Part shown: piece by piece, positions 26,291 through 35,602 of the stretch
How the letters are laid out: every line of letters begins with the position of its first letter
Numbering within the stretch: position 1 is the first letter of the stretch
Assembly (NCBI RefSeq): GCF_017813235.1
Contig: NZ_JAGISH010000009.1
Location: forward strand, 62,001-126,000
Reading direction: 5' to 3'
Source of the DNA: Sagittula salina
GTDB taxonomy: Bacteria > Pseudomonadota > Alphaproteobacteria > Rhodobacterales > Rhodobacteraceae
Length of the DNA stretch: 64,000 nucleotides
Made by a program: the position numbers and the translations under genes
The notes under the pieces: generated by a model
Databases searched by the model: none
Told to the model about the DNA's origin: nothing
The model's input: the letters and a program-made list of their open reading frames with translations, nothing else

Positions 26291-26692
26291 ATGCCAAAGG
26301 TGACACGGTACGACGCACCAAGGGTGATCGATTCCGGGTCGATCTGGATCCTCGTCGCCGCGCCGACGATCTGGGCGGTGCATTTCCTGCTGAGCTACTG
26401 GGTCGCGGCCGTCTATTGCGCCAAATCCGGCTCAGGCTGGCTCGGCGGGCTCACCGATCCGCGTTGGATCATCGTGGGACTGGGGGGGCTGTCTATCGCG
26501 GCTATCGTCTGGCTGGGGATGATCGCGGTGCGGCGTTACGGTGGCGTTTTTGTCGTGCTCGAGGAGATCACCGACTCGAGCGAGCAGGGCCGTGAACGCT
26601 TTATCGGGCATGTGGCGCTGCTGCTTTGCGCGCTCTCCGCTGTAGCGATCGTGTTTACCGTGATACCGGGGCTGGTATTCGACCGATGCTGA
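26291..26692 (+). CDS. Small membrane protein of the oxidase cluster
   Basis: A 133-residue protein with three predicted helices (about 18-42, 60-78 and 108-128). I recognise no family. It begins one base after subunit I ends and overlaps the CtaG-like gene (ATGCTGA), so it belongs to the oxidase operon and may be an accessory or assembly subunit, perhaps filling the place of subunit IV. The two cysteines in the loop after the first helix and at the C-terminus are noteworthy but not in a known metal motif. Confidence 0.7.
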   Translation: MPKVTRYDAPRVIDSGSIWILVAAPTIWAVHFLLSYWVAAVYCAKSGSGWLGGLTDPRWIIVGLGGLSIAAIVWLGMIAVRRYGGVFVVLEEITDSSEQGRERFIGHVALLLCALSAVAIVFTVIPGLVFDRC

Positions 26693-27261
26693 TGCAGCGC
26701 CTGTCCGGGCTGGCGCTGCTGGCCGCGCTCTGGCTGACGTTGCCGGGGCTGGCCGCGGGATCGATGGTGCTGCACATGGTGCTGCATCTGGGCGTGACGG
26801 CGGTGGGACCAGCGCTGCTGGCGCCTGCGATGCCGGTCCGGGTGGGGCCGATGGGGCTGGCGTTGGCCGCCATGGCGGAGATGGTCGTGGTCTGGGGCTG
26901 GCATCTTCCGTCACTGCATCTCTGGGCGCGGATGACATCGGCGGGGTTCTTGTTCGAGCAGGCGAGCTTTCTCGCCGTGGGGCTGCTGCTGTGGGCGATG
27001 GTGCGCGGCGCGGGGGCATTCGGCGGCGCGGTGGTGCTGATGGGTACGGTGATGCACATGACGCTCCTGGGGGCGCTGATCGGCCTGGCACCGCGCAGTC
27101 TTTGGGGCGACATCTGCGCCGGGCACCTTGGGCTGACGGCCTTGCAGGAACAACAGGTCGCGGGCGTGCTGATGGCCGGGGGGGGCGGGGCGCTCTATCT
27201 CGCGGCGGCGCTGGCGCGGCTTGGGCGCGCGGTGCGGGACGGACAGGAGGATTGGGCATGA
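26686..27261 (+). CDS. CtaG-like cytochrome oxidase assembly membrane protein
   Basis: A 191-residue integral membrane protein that resembles a shortened caa3-type CtaG, the family thought to help insert copper into caa3 oxidases. Features supporting this are paired histidines in membrane helices (LHMVLHLGVTAVGPALL and WGWHLPSLH) and a further MHMTLLGALI segment. It starts with ATGCTGATG overlapping the preceding gene. It is shorter than the usual family length of about 250-300 residues. Position within the oxidase operon supports an assembly role. Confidence 0.75.
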   Translation: MLMQRLSGLALLAALWLTLPGLAAGSMVLHMVLHLGVTAVGPALLAPAMPVRVGPMGLALAAMAEMVVVWGWHLPSLHLWARMTSAGFLFEQASFLAVGLLLWAMVRGAGAFGGAVVLMGTVMHMTLLGALIGLAPRSLWGDICAGHLGLTALQEQQVAGVLMAGGGGALYLAAALARLGRAVRDGQEDWA

Positions 27262-27271
27262 GGATTTGTGG

Positions 27272-28363
27272 ATGACGCTCAAGAAGCGATGGATCGCGTG
27301 GGCGGCTGTTGGCGTGGTTGCATTGGGCAATGCGATCTTCTGGCTGGCGCCTTACAATATCGCGGCTTCTGTGCCGCACCTGCCGGGCGTGGGCGAGGTG
27401 CTGCACCAGTACATGCGCAATTCGGTCCGGGCGCGGGCACGCAGCGTTGCGGTGCCGGACCATGTCGACCTCGACGATCCCGGCCTGATCCGTCTGGGCG
27501 CAGGGCATTTCGCAACCGGATGCCAGACCTGCCACGGTGCACCGGGCATCCCGCGCAACCCGGTGGTGCTGGGGATGCGCCCCGAGCCGCCCGCCCTGAC
27601 CTCTGAGAACTGGACGGCAAAGGACTTCTGGTGGATCGCGCGCCACGGTTTCAAATACACCGGGATGCCAGCCTGGCCAGGCAAGGGGCGCGAGGACGAA
27701 CCCTGGGCCATGGCGGCATTCCTCACACATTACGACGAGTTTGATGCGGCAAGTTACGCGGATGCCGCCTGGGGCGACCGGCAGGCATGGCGCGCGGCCG
27801 CGGTGCGGTTTGGCGAACCCTCGGAGGCGGTCGCGCTCGAGAACGCCTGCATCCGGTGCCACGGCAAGGATGGCCTCGGCCGCGAGGGCACCGCGCCAAA
27901 GCTCGCCGGGCAGTCGGAGGCCTGGCTGGAACTGGTCCTGTCGGCCTACGCCGGGGGGCATCGGGAGAGTGGATTCATGGAACCTCTGGCGGCGGGTCTG
28001 ACAGAGGAGCAGAGGAGCGCGCTGGGGCAACGCTTCGCTGGGATGGACGGCGCCTGGCAGGGCCGGCCGGTTGCAGGTGACCCCGAACGCGGACGAATGC
28101 TGGCAGAGACGGGTTCCGAACCCGAGGACATCGCAAACTGCGCGTCCTGCCACGAAGGCGCCGGAACGGATGGCCTGTCGCCGCGCCGCGCGGACACGCC
28201 CCGGATCGCCGGGCAGGATGGCTACTGGCTGGTGAACTGGCTGACGCTTTACCGGGATGGTCCGGTGCCCGACACGCCGCGCGCACATCTGATGGCGGCG
28301 GCGGCCAAGCCGCTTTCCGACGAGGATATCGCCGATCTCGCCGCCTACTATGCGGGCAGGTAG
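27272..28363 (+). CDS. Triheme cytochrome c
   Basis: A 363-residue membrane-anchored electron carrier. A single N-terminal helix (WIAWAAVGVVALGNAIFWLA) serves as anchor or uncleaved signal. Three haem c attachment motifs follow: CQTCH near residue 88, CIRCH near 194 and CASCH near 290, each in a cytochrome c domain with a methionine downstream. It is the last gene of the oxidase operon and is likely to feed electrons to the oxidase, perhaps directly from the bc1 complex or from an alternative donor. GAGG lies nine bases before the ATG at 27272; an upstream in-frame start at 27221 adds non-membrane sequence. Confidence 0.85.
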   Translation: MTLKKRWIAWAAVGVVALGNAIFWLAPYNIAASVPHLPGVGEVLHQYMRNSVRARARSVAVPDHVDLDDPGLIRLGAGHFATGCQTCHGAPGIPRNPVVLGMRPEPPALTSENWTAKDFWWIARHGFKYTGMPAWPGKGREDEPWAMAAFLTHYDEFDAASYADAAWGDRQAWRAAAVRFGEPSEAVALENACIRCHGKDGLGREGTAPKLAGQSEAWLELVLSAYAGGHRESGFMEPLAAGLTEEQRSALGQRFAGMDGAWQGRPVAGDPERGRMLAETGSEPEDIANCASCHEGAGTDGLSPRRADTPRIAGQDGYWLVNWLTLYRDGPVPDTPRAHLMAAAAKPLSDEDIADLAAYYAGR

Positions 28364-28406
28364 GGCCAGAATTTCTCAGAAACTCTCCGCGACGCCCGCC
28401 TGCGTT

Positions 28407-29246
28407 TCAGGCAGCACACCAGGTGAAGTGCACGTCGGGCAGTCCCTCGTCGTTGTGCCGTCCGGGGGTGGTTTCACCTTCTGCGAAACCTTCGCGTCGG
28501 TAGAACCGCCGCGCCCCGGTGTTGCGCTGGAGGGTCCAGAGGTCAAGCCTGTCGCGCCGGGCCTTGGCGTCCTGTAGCAGCGCGCGCCCCAGCCCGCGCC
28601 CCTGCGCGCCGTCGGCAATGTAGAGCCCGTGCACGTAACCGCCTTCTCGAGCGAGAAAGCCCGCGATGCAGCCGTCCAGTTCTGCCACGGTGATCCAGCC
28701 GAGGTCGATCATCCGTCCGGCATGGGCAATATCCTCGACCGAAGAATGCAGGCGCGGCTTCCAGGTCGCAGCCTGGGTGGCCTGAGTCATGATCTCGCCC
28801 AGCGCGCCCGCGTCGAGCGGCGTGGCCGGGCGCAGGGTGACCCTTGCCCGCATGGTGAGCGGCCCGTCATAGCCCGGATTGGTCGGGATTTCCTGCGGCA
28901 CGTCGGCAGGCATCGGGTCAGAGGGCCCGGGGGTCTCCTCTGGCGGGCCGGGCGGCAGGTCGGGGGAGGGTGAGTCCGGCAGTTCCTCCGGCGTGTCCGG
29001 GTGGGTCGGGTCCTCGTTCGGCCCCTCCGGCAGGTCGGGCAGTTCTTCGGGCGGCTCCGAGGGCGGCATGTCCGGGGCGGGCGTGCCGGGGCTCTCGGGC
29101 GGCGCGCCGGGGGGCACCTCGCCGGGCGGTTCCGGCACCGGGTCGGTCGGCGTCGGGACGGAGGGGCCGGGATCGTCGGGCATGTCCGGCGGGTCGGCGA
29201 GGTGGGGCTCGGAAAAGCGGGGGGATGCAAGCTTTCTCTGGATCAC
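28407..29246 (-). CDS. GNAT acetyltransferase with a proline-rich N-terminal extension
   Basis: 279 residues in one frame. Residues 1-130 are an acidic proline-rich region made of repeated P-E/P-x-x-P runs, probably disordered and extended; residues about 132-279 form a GNAT N-acetyltransferase domain with the acetyl-CoA loop AQGRGLGRALL and the C-terminal LWTLQRNTGARRFYRREGF. The GTG start overlaps the ycjX stop, so both are coupled, and its product may be carried near the YcjX ATPase. An internal ATG at 28853 could start the enzyme domain alone. The acceptor substrate is unknown. Confidence 0.75.
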   Translation of the reverse strand: MIQRKLASPRFSEPHLADPPDMPDDPGPSVPTPTDPVPEPPGEVPPGAPPESPGTPAPDMPPSEPPEELPDLPEGPNEDPTHPDTPEELPDSPSPDLPPGPPEETPGPSDPMPADVPQEIPTNPGYDGPLTMRARVTLRPATPLDAGALGEIMTQATQAATWKPRLHSSVEDIAHAGRMIDLGWITVAELDGCIAGFLAREGGYVHGLYIADGAQGRGLGRALLQDAKARRDRLDLWTLQRNTGARRFYRREGFAEGETTPGRHNDEGLPDVHFTWCAA

Positions 29247-30655
29247 AGGCGGTCTCCGATCAGGAACTGGGCGGCGCGGTCGAGCCGGATGTGCGGCGGC
29301 CCCTCGCCAGGTTTCAGCGTCAGCGCGGCGGGGGCAAAGGCCATCGCCGGGTAATCCCCGTCAAGCCAGCGCTCCGCCCCCTGCCGCGCGGTGGTCAGGA
29401 TGTGGTTCGGGTCTTCTGGCAGGTCGCCCGCATAGAAGGCCGCTGGCCTCCCGGTCGACATCAGCGTGCCGCGCACCACCGGCAGGGTCTGGCCTTCGTG
29501 CGGCAGCATTTCCTCTGTCGTGGCGCGCAGAGCTGCGAGCGACATGGCCTGCGTTTCCGCCCCGGCAAAGCGTGCCCGGTCGCGGGCGTCACGGGTCAGC
29601 GCCTCCATGATGGCGGTCAGTTGCGCATGCTGCGTGTGGTGCAGGTGGTCGGCCTTTGTCGCGGCAAAGAGGATGCGGTCGATCCGCCGCCCGAGGAAGA
29701 GCGAACTCAGGAACGAAGAGGCGCCGGGCCGGAAGGCGGTCAGGATATCGGCCAGCGTGCGGCGCAGGTCCTCCACCGCGCGGGGGCCTGCATGGATAGC
29801 CCCAAGCGCGTCTACCAACACGATCTGCCTGTCGAGACGAGAGAAATGGTCCTGGAAGAAGGGCTTCACCACGCGCGCCTTGTAAGCGTCGAAGCGGCGC
29901 TCGAACTCGCGGTAAAGCGAGCCGCGCACAGCCTTGCTCGGTGGCAGGGGGGAGAAGGTCAGCACCGGCGACCCGGCGAGGTCGCCGGGCAGCAGGAAAC
30001 GCCCCGGCGAGCAGTCGGAAAACCCCTCCGCCCGCGCCGCATGCAACGCTGCCGTGTAGGCGTGAGCCAGCCGCTGCGCCACGGGTTCTTCCAGCTTCGC
30101 CGCACCGGCCTCGGTGGTGGCCATTGTGCGAAATCGCTCCGGGTCGGGCCGCTGCTCCATGCGCTCCAGCATGTCCTCGGACCATTCGGCGTATGATTTC
30201 TCCATCAGGCCGAGGTCAAGCAGCCACTCACCGGGGTAGTCGACGATATCGAGATGGACCGTCCGCGGCCCCTGCAACCCGGACAACAGTCCCGATGGTC
30301 GTACCTTTAGCGACACCCGCAGCTCCGACACCGCGCGCGTGCCCTCCGGCCAGTAGGGCGCGCGCGCGGTGAGCGCGGCGAGGTGATGTTCGTAGTCGAA
30401 GCGCGGCAGAGTATCGTCAGGCTGCGGTTGCAGGAACGCGGTCAGGATGCGCCCCTCGGATTGGGCCACCAGCCCGGGCATCCGGCCACGATCCATCAGG
30501 TTGGCGACGAGCGAGGTGATGAACACAGTCTTGCCGGCGCGTGACAGGCCGGTGACGCCCAGCCGGAGCGTCGGCTCGAAGAAGGTCTCCGAAACGGTGT
30601 TCGTCGCGCGCTCGACGCTGCGCGAAAGACTGTCGGCGAGGGAGGTGAGAACCAT
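29243..30655 (-). CDS. ycjX: YcjX-family (DUF463) P-loop ATPase/GTPase
   Basis: A 470-residue cytoplasmic nucleotide-binding protein. The P-loop is in GLSRAGKTVFITSLVANL (about 34-51), followed by family-conserved DIVDYPGEWLLDLGLM and a later IDRILFAATKADHLHH segment resembling a guanine-specificity motif. In E. coli ycjX belongs to the phage-shock regulon with ycjF. Here it is cotranscribed with the acetyltransferase gene; ycjF follows in the same direction only after the oppositely oriented oxidase cluster. A stress or membrane role is inferred from the family. Confidence 0.87.
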   Translation of the reverse strand: MVLTSLADSLSRSVERATNTVSETFFEPTLRLGVTGLSRAGKTVFITSLVANLMDRGRMPGLVAQSEGRILTAFLQPQPDDTLPRFDYEHHLAALTARAPYWPEGTRAVSELRVSLKVRPSGLLSGLQGPRTVHLDIVDYPGEWLLDLGLMEKSYAEWSEDMLERMEQRPDPERFRTMATTEAGAAKLEEPVAQRLAHAYTAALHAARAEGFSDCSPGRFLLPGDLAGSPVLTFSPLPPSKAVRGSLYREFERRFDAYKARVVKPFFQDHFSRLDRQIVLVDALGAIHAGPRAVEDLRRTLADILTAFRPGASSFLSSLFLGRRIDRILFAATKADHLHHTQHAQLTAIMEALTRDARDRARFAGAETQAMSLAALRATTEEMLPHEGQTLPVVRGTLMSTGRPAAFYAGDLPEDPNHILTTARQGAERWLDGDYPAMAFAPAALTLKPGEGPPHIRLDRAAQFLIGDRL

Positions 30656-30744
30656 GCGGGGCCCGTGTTGCTGCTCTCTCCTAACCTAGGGCCAGAACCG
30701 GCGGGCTGCCAGAGCCTTGCGGTTGCGAATGAGCCCGCGTTCCC

Positions 30745-30838
30745 CTTCTTTGGTTCATAAATACCTCGGAGGTGTGGAGGCAGAGCCTCCACCGCGCCCG
30801 GCAGGGGCGCGTCTTGCGCGCCGCAGGCGCGCGGGTCG
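30745..30838 (+). repeat. Dispersed intergenic repeat, copy B
   Basis: CTTCTTTGG, then AAATACCTCGGAGG, then a perfect hairpin GGAGGC-AGA-GCCTCC (30776-30790), then GCGC-rich arms. It lies in the divergent gap between ycjX and truA. Confidence 0.6.
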
Positions 30839-30875
30839 GATTGCACCGCAATCGGAAAAACCTTATGCGACGGCC

Positions 30876-31652
30876 ATGCCCAGATACGCGCTTCTCATCG
30901 AATACGACGGTCGGCCCTTTTCGGGCTGGCAAAGGCAGGCCAGCCAGCCCTCGGTGCAGCAGGCCATCGAGGCGGCGCTGGCCCGGTTGGAGCCACGCGC
31001 CCATACCATCGCCGGGGCGGGGCGCACGGATGCCGGCGTGCACGCGCGCGGACAGGTGGCGCATTGCGACATGGTCAAGGACTGGGACGCATTCCGCCTG
31101 TCGGAGGCGCTGAACCACCACCTGAAGCCGGCCCCGGTGGCGATCCGCGCCTGCTCGCGGGTAGCCGACGACTGGCACGCGCGGTTCTCCGCGACCGAGC
31201 GGCGCTATCTGTTTCGACTGCTGATGCGCCGCGCCCCCGCCACGCTGGAGGCGGGGCAGGTGTGGCGCGTGATGCATCCGCTCGACGTGGACGCCATGCG
31301 CGAAGGGGCCGCATACCTGCTGGGCAAGCACGATTTCACCACCTTTCGGTCCGTCATGTGTCAGGCGCAATCCCCGGTCAAGACGCTGGACGCACTGGAC
31401 ATCGAGCGCGTCGAGGGGCTTGCCGGGCCGGAGGTGCAGTTCCGCCTGCGCGCGCGGTCCTTCCTGCATAACCAGGTCCGCTCCTTCGTCGGCACGCTGG
31501 AGCGCGTCGGCGCCGGGGCCTGGGCGCCGGAGAGGGTGCGCGATGCGCTGGCTGCCCGCGAACGCGCCGCTTGCGGGCCGGTGTGCCCACCGGACGGGCT
31601 TTACCTGACGGGGGTAGGCTACCCCGTCGACCCGTTCTCAACCGCCTCTTAA
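30876..31652 (+). CDS. truA: tRNA pseudouridine(38-40) synthase TruA
   Basis: A 258-residue enzyme that isomerises uridines 38-40 of many tRNAs. Family segments are intact: [14 protein letters not shown], the catalytic aspartate in [16 protein letters not shown], and [15 protein letters not shown] near the C-terminus. The ATG at 30876 matches the family N-terminus; the frame is open farther upstream through the repeat element but that part is not protein-like. In many relatives truA sits with fmt and def, but those genes are not seen here. Confidence 0.95.
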   Translation: MPRYALLIEYDGRPFSGWQRQASQPSVQQAIEAALARLEPRAHTIAGAGRTDAGVHARGQVAHCDMVKDWDAFRLSEALNHHLKPAPVAIRACSRVADDWHARFSATERRYLFRLLMRRAPATLEAGQVWRVMHPLDVDAMREGAAYLLGKHDFTTFRSVMCQAQSPVKTLDALDIERVEGLAGPEVQFRLRARSFLHNQVRSFVGTLERVGAGAWAPERVRDALAARERAACGPVCPPDGLYLTGVGYPVDPFSTAS

Positions 31653-31697
31653 GCGGCTTCGCTCTAAGCTCCACCGAAGCAGATCTTCGGAGGGCGG

Positions 31698-32096
31698 ATG
31701 CTGCGGATTATGCGATTACTCCTGCCGGCGTTGATCCCGTCGTGGCGGTTCTTCCGTGCCGTGGCACCCAGCCCGCGGGTTGAGCGGCGCATCTGGCGCA
31801 ACGGCCGGCCCGGTCCGTGGCAGCCGGTCTGCCCGCGCCCCGATCACGTCAGCGCGGTGCAGATGCTCGGGCGGCTGTTCTGGAATCCAGACTGGAATGC
31901 GGCGCTCTACCTCGTGACGCTGTCGGAACGCGTGGTCGAGCAGGGCTCCTCCCGCGCGGCGGCGGAGATCCTCGCGCGGGCCTCCGAGGGTTTTGAGGGC
32001 GTTGTCCAGATCCGCCTTGTCTTTGTCAGCCGGGAGGGTGGCGGCCTTGCCCGCGAGGTGCTGTACCAGAGTGCCGAACCCGAGGCGACGGGCTGA
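31698..32096 (+). CDS. Conserved small protein upstream of an HTTM-like gene
   Basis: A 132-residue protein opening with a hydrophobic basic segment (LRIMRLLLPALIPSWRFF) and then polar sequence with PRVERRIWRNGRPGPWQPV and a mixed alpha/beta C-terminal half. I do not recognise a named family. A CGGAGGG ribosome-binding site precedes the ATG. It overlaps the next gene by one base, and the two are probably made together and may interact at the membrane. Confidence 0.65.
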   Translation: MLRIMRLLLPALIPSWRFFRAVAPSPRVERRIWRNGRPGPWQPVCPRPDHVSAVQMLGRLFWNPDWNAALYLVTLSERVVEQGSSRAAAEILARASEGFEGVVQIRLVFVSREGGGLAREVLYQSAEPEATG

Positions 32097-32770
32097 TGGA
32101 GTTCGAAACGGCAGTGCGCATGGCGGAGGTGCTGCTGGCGCTGGCGGTGGCGCAGCAAAGTCTTGAACAATGGGTCATCGACATCGACGCACGGGGCTGG
32201 CTGGCCCTGCGGCTGGCTGCCTGCGCGATCCTTCTGACGGGGGGGAGCTTGGCCATTTACGGGTTGGTGGCTCTGGGGCTTTGGTGGCTGCACCGCTACG
32301 ATGGACCCTTCAACGGCGGCGCCGACAAGATGACCTTGCTCGTCACCACCTGTCTCGCCGCTGTGCAGGCGGCGCCGACGCCGTTCTGGGCAGAGATGGC
32401 CTTTGGCTATCTCGGGCTGCAGTTGCTGCTGAGCTATGTGATTTCCGGACAGGTTAAGCTGGCGAACCCGGCGTGGCGGCGGGGGGAAGCGCTGCGGGAT
32501 GTCTTTCTCTTTTCCGCTTATCCGGTCAGTGAAGGTCTGCGAGGGCTGGCGGAACGGCGGTTCGTGACCTTCTGGGGGGCGTGGTTGGTGATGCTGGTTG
32601 AGGCGGTCTTTCCGCTGTTCCTGCTGCACCCGCTGGCGCTGGTGGCAGGGCTGCTGCTGGCGGCCGGTTTCCACCTGTCCAACGCGTGCCTCTTCGGGCT
32701 GAACCGGTTCTTCTGGATATGGCTCGCGACCTATCCGGCGCTGATCTGGTTGCAGGGGCGGCTGGTGTGA
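32096..32770 (+). CDS. HTTM-like integral membrane protein
   Basis: A 224-residue protein with about six membrane helices. The segment SGQVKLANPAWRRGEALRD and the later FHLSNACLFGLNRFFWIW recall HTTM-domain proteins, which are related to vitamin K-dependent gamma-carboxylase; the resemblance is from memory and moderate. It starts inside the stop of the preceding gene (coupled). A substrate cannot be inferred. Confidence 0.55.
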   Translation: MEFETAVRMAEVLLALAVAQQSLEQWVIDIDARGWLALRLAACAILLTGGSLAIYGLVALGLWWLHRYDGPFNGGADKMTLLVTTCLAAVQAAPTPFWAEMAFGYLGLQLLLSYVISGQVKLANPAWRRGEALRDVFLFSAYPVSEGLRGLAERRFVTFWGAWLVMLVEAVFPLFLLHPLALVAGLLLAAGFHLSNACLFGLNRFFWIWLATYPALIWLQGRLV

Positions 32771-32862
32771 ACGCGAACCCGGCCGGGGGCGGGGGCAGTC
32801 GGGTCGCAGGTCAAAGCCGGCCTGGGGGGCTGGAGTACCGGCTTAATGTCTTTCCATATGGG

Positions 32863-32900
32863 GCGGTGGGCGCCGGAGTATTTGCACCAGGAAGAAGCAC
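32863..32900 (-). repeat. Dispersed intergenic repeat, copy D
   Basis: On the minus strand: CTTCTTCCTGGTG, then CAAATACTCCGGCG and a GGCG-rich arm. It lies between the HTTM-like gene and the M20 hydrolase gene. Confidence 0.6.
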
Positions 32901-32994
32901 AGTCATGCATCGGTAATCGTATGCGCTCTTGTCGTCGCGAACGGCGCGTGGTTCCGTCCCCCCAAAGGCGAGGGCGCGGACAAGGGAGCGGACC

Positions 32995-34137
32995 ATGCGG
33001 CAGGAAAACCTTGGGACGGCACTGGAAGGGGCACGCGCCCTGCGTCAGGCGCTGCATCGGGCACCGGAATTGTCGGGGCAGGAGCATCAGACCGCCGCGC
33101 TGATCGCTGAGCGGATGCGCAGCCTGGGTGCCGAGGTGGTGACGGGCCTCGGGGGTAACGGCGTTGCAGCGGTGTTCGGCAAGGGGCCGCGCGGGCTGCT
33201 CCTCCGCAGCGAACTCGATGCGCTGCCCATTCTGGAGACCGGAGCGCCGGAGTGGCGGTCGGCCGTGCCGGGCGTGGCGCATCTCTGCGGCCACGACGGT
33301 CACATGGCAATCCTGGACGCGGTGGCACATGTCTTGTCCGCCGATCCTCCCGACTGCCGCGTCATCCTGCTGTTCCAGCCTGCCGAAGAGACCGGGCAGG
33401 GCGCGCGGGCCGTGCTGGCGGACCCGCGATTCAAAACGCTTGGGGCGGACATGGCGATCAGCCTGCACAATATGCCGGGCATCCCGCTCGCCGCCGTCGG
33501 GCTGAAGGCGGGACCGGTCAACTGCGCCTCGCGGGGTTTGCGCGTGCGGATGGAGGGGCGTACCTCGCACGCCTCCGAGCCGGAGAAGGGCCGCTCGCCG
33601 GGCGTGGCGATGGCTCGGCTGGTGGAGCAGCTGGGCGTCTTGACCCGCGACCTGCCGACAGCTGACGAGGGTTTTCGCCTGGCCACTGTGACCCATGCCC
33701 GCCTCGGCAAGCCCGCTTTTGGCGTATCGCCGGGGGAGGCGGAGCTCTACGTTACACTGCGCACGCTGCTCGACGGGCAGATGGCCGCGCTGGAGGCAGA
33801 AGCGCGCGGGATGATCGACTCGGCCACGCAGGGCTTTGAAACCGAGGTTACCGTGCACGAAGCCTTTGGGCATTGCGTCAATTCGCCAAAGGCGGTGGCT
33901 CTGCTCGAGGAGGCGGTGAGAGGCCTGCCGCGCGCGGATCACGTGGCCCCGATGCGTGCCTCGGAGGACTTCGGTCTTTTCGCCAGCGTCATGCCCGCGG
34001 CGATGCTGTTCCTCGGCTCCGGAGAGACCTGTCCGGCGTTGCATGCCCCCGACTACGACTTTCCCGACGCCCTGATAGAGGCGGGCGCAGGAATATTCCT
34101 GCGCGCCATTTCAGCCTTCCGGCCGGTGCCAGCCTGA
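32995..34137 (+). CDS. M20-family amidohydrolase
   Basis: A 380-residue metal-dependent peptidase or amidohydrolase of the hippurate/IAA-amino-acid hydrolase group. Metal ligands are visible: the aspartate of LLRSELDALPILE, the cysteine-histidine of HLCGHDGHMAIL, and the double glutamate of QPAEETGQGARA; a dimerisation domain follows (residues about 180-290). The ATG at 32995 has AAGGGAGCG upstream. The substrate is probably an N-acylated amino acid; placement ahead of argD may be coincidental but an acetyl-amino-acid link to arginine metabolism is possible. Confidence 0.87.
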   Translation: MRQENLGTALEGARALRQALHRAPELSGQEHQTAALIAERMRSLGAEVVTGLGGNGVAAVFGKGPRGLLLRSELDALPILETGAPEWRSAVPGVAHLCGHDGHMAILDAVAHVLSADPPDCRVILLFQPAEETGQGARAVLADPRFKTLGADMAISLHNMPGIPLAAVGLKAGPVNCASRGLRVRMEGRTSHASEPEKGRSPGVAMARLVEQLGVLTRDLPTADEGFRLATVTHARLGKPAFGVSPGEAELYVTLRTLLDGQMAALEAEARGMIDSATQGFETEVTVHEAFGHCVNSPKAVALLEEAVRGLPRADHVAPMRASEDFGLFASVMPAAMLFLGSGETCPALHAPDYDFPDALIEAGAGIFLRAISAFRPVPA

Positions 34138-34274
34138 GGGGTCCCATGCGGCTCCTTGAGGCGCGGCACTGGGGCCAGCGCTGAAAACGCTTGCCTTTGC
34201 CCAGCCCCTGCGTCATTCCAAGCGCATGACGCACGCGACCCGGATCCGACGAGCCTGAACGCTCCTCTCCCACG

Positions 34275-34292
34275 CGCACGGCTTGCCGTGCG
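34275..34292 (+). terminator. Hairpin downstream of the M20 gene
   Basis: CGCACGG (34275-34281) pairs with CCGTGCG (34286-34292) over a CTTG loop; a CTTTT run occurs about ten bases later. It may end the M20 transcript or attenuate transcription into argD. A TTGACA at 34329-34334 lies downstream, without a clear -10 partner. Confidence 0.4.
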
Positions 34293-34401
34293 ACGGATCG
34301 CTTTTCGTCCACCCTTCCCAAAGCCAACTTGACAGCCCCCCGGTGCCTTGCCACCAATCGGGCCTCTCTGTCCCTCCGGGGCACCAAACGAGGATAGACA
34401 C

Positions 34402-35577
34402 ATGACCTCTTCCGTTCTGCCGACGTACAATCGCGCGCCGCTTCACTTTGTGAAGGGCGAGGGCGCATGGCTGATCGAAGAAGACGGTCGCCGATTCCTC
34501 GATCTGGGCAGCGGCATCGCGGTGAACGCGCTGGGACACGCGAACCCGGAACTGGTGCAAGTACTGACGGAGCAGGCAGGTAAGCTCTGGCATGTCTCCA
34601 ACCTCTATGAGATCCCGCAGCAAGAGGCGCTGGCCACCGCACTGACCGACAACACCTTTGCCGACCGGGTGTTCTTTACGAACTCCGGCACGGAGGCCTG
34701 CGAACTGGCGGTAAAGATGGCGCGCAAGTATTGGTACGAAAAGGGCCAGCCCGAAAAGGTGGAGATCATCACCTTCTCGGGCTCGTTCCATGGCCGGTCC
34801 TCCGCCGCCATCGCCGCCGCCGGGTCGGAGAAGATGGTGAAAGGCTTCGGCCCCGTGCTGGGCGGGTTCCAGCACGTGGACTGGGGCGACCACGACGGAT
34901 TCCACGCCGCGATCAACGAGAATACCGCCGCCATCCTGATCGAACCGGTGCAGGGCGAGGGCGGCATCCGCCCGCTTCCCGACCAGTGCCTGCAGGGCCT
35001 GCGCAAACTCTGTGACGAGAAGGGCATTCTGCTGATCCTCGACGAGGTGCAGTGCGGCGTCGGCCGGACCGGCAAGCTGTTCGCTCATGAATGGGCGGAC
35101 GTCACGCCGGACATCATGATGGTGGCGAAAGGCATCGGCGGTGGCTTCCCGCTGGGGGCAGTGCTTGCCACAGAGGAGGCATCGAGCGGAATGGTCGTGG
35201 GCACGCATGGCTCCACTTATGGCGGCAACCCGCTGGGCTGCGCGGTGGGCAAGGCGGTGATCGACCGCATCGCCGACGAAGGCTTCCTCGACACGGTGCG
35301 TGCCCGCGCGGGCCTCTTGCGGCAAAGGCTCGAAGGGCTGGTGGCATCGCATCCGGACGTCTTCGAAGGCGTCCGTGGTCTGGGGCTCATGCTGGGTCTC
35401 AGGTGCAGGATCGCCCCGGCGGATGTGGTCAAGGCGGGCTATGACGCCGAGGTCATCACCGTGCCGGCCGCCGACAATGTGCTGCGCCTTCTGCCGCCGC
35501 TCAATATAACCGAAGACGAAATCGCGGAGGCCATCACCCGCCTCGACCGCGCCGCCACGGCGCTCGAATCCAGGTGA
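34402..35577 (+). CDS. argD: Acetylornithine transaminase
   Basis: A 391-residue PLP enzyme of the arginine pathway that converts N-acetylglutamate semialdehyde and glutamate to acetylornithine; the family often also handles succinyl-diaminopimelate. The PLP lysine is K243 ([12 protein letters not shown]), with the SGTEACELA phosphate-binding segment near residue 95 and [14 protein letters not shown] at about 211-224. The ATG at 34402 is preceded by GAGGAT. argF follows after a repeat element about 100 bases downstream, the common argD-argF order of alphaproteobacteria. Confidence 0.92.
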   Translation: MTSSVLPTYNRAPLHFVKGEGAWLIEEDGRRFLDLGSGIAVNALGHANPELVQVLTEQAGKLWHVSNLYEIPQQEALATALTDNTFADRVFFTNSGTEACELAVKMARKYWYEKGQPEKVEIITFSGSFHGRSSAAIAAAGSEKMVKGFGPVLGGFQHVDWGDHDGFHAAINENTAAILIEPVQGEGGIRPLPDQCLQGLRKLCDEKGILLILDEVQCGVGRTGKLFAHEWADVTPDIMMVAKGIGGGFPLGAVLATEEASSGMVVGTHGSTYGGNPLGCAVGKAVIDRIADEGFLDTVRARAGLLRQRLEGLVASHPDVFEGVRGLGLMLGLRCRIAPADVVKAGYDAEVITVPAADNVLRLLPPLNITEDEIAEAITRLDRAATALESR

Positions 35578-35602
35578 CCCACCCCGCCGAAGAAGCGCAC
35601 TG

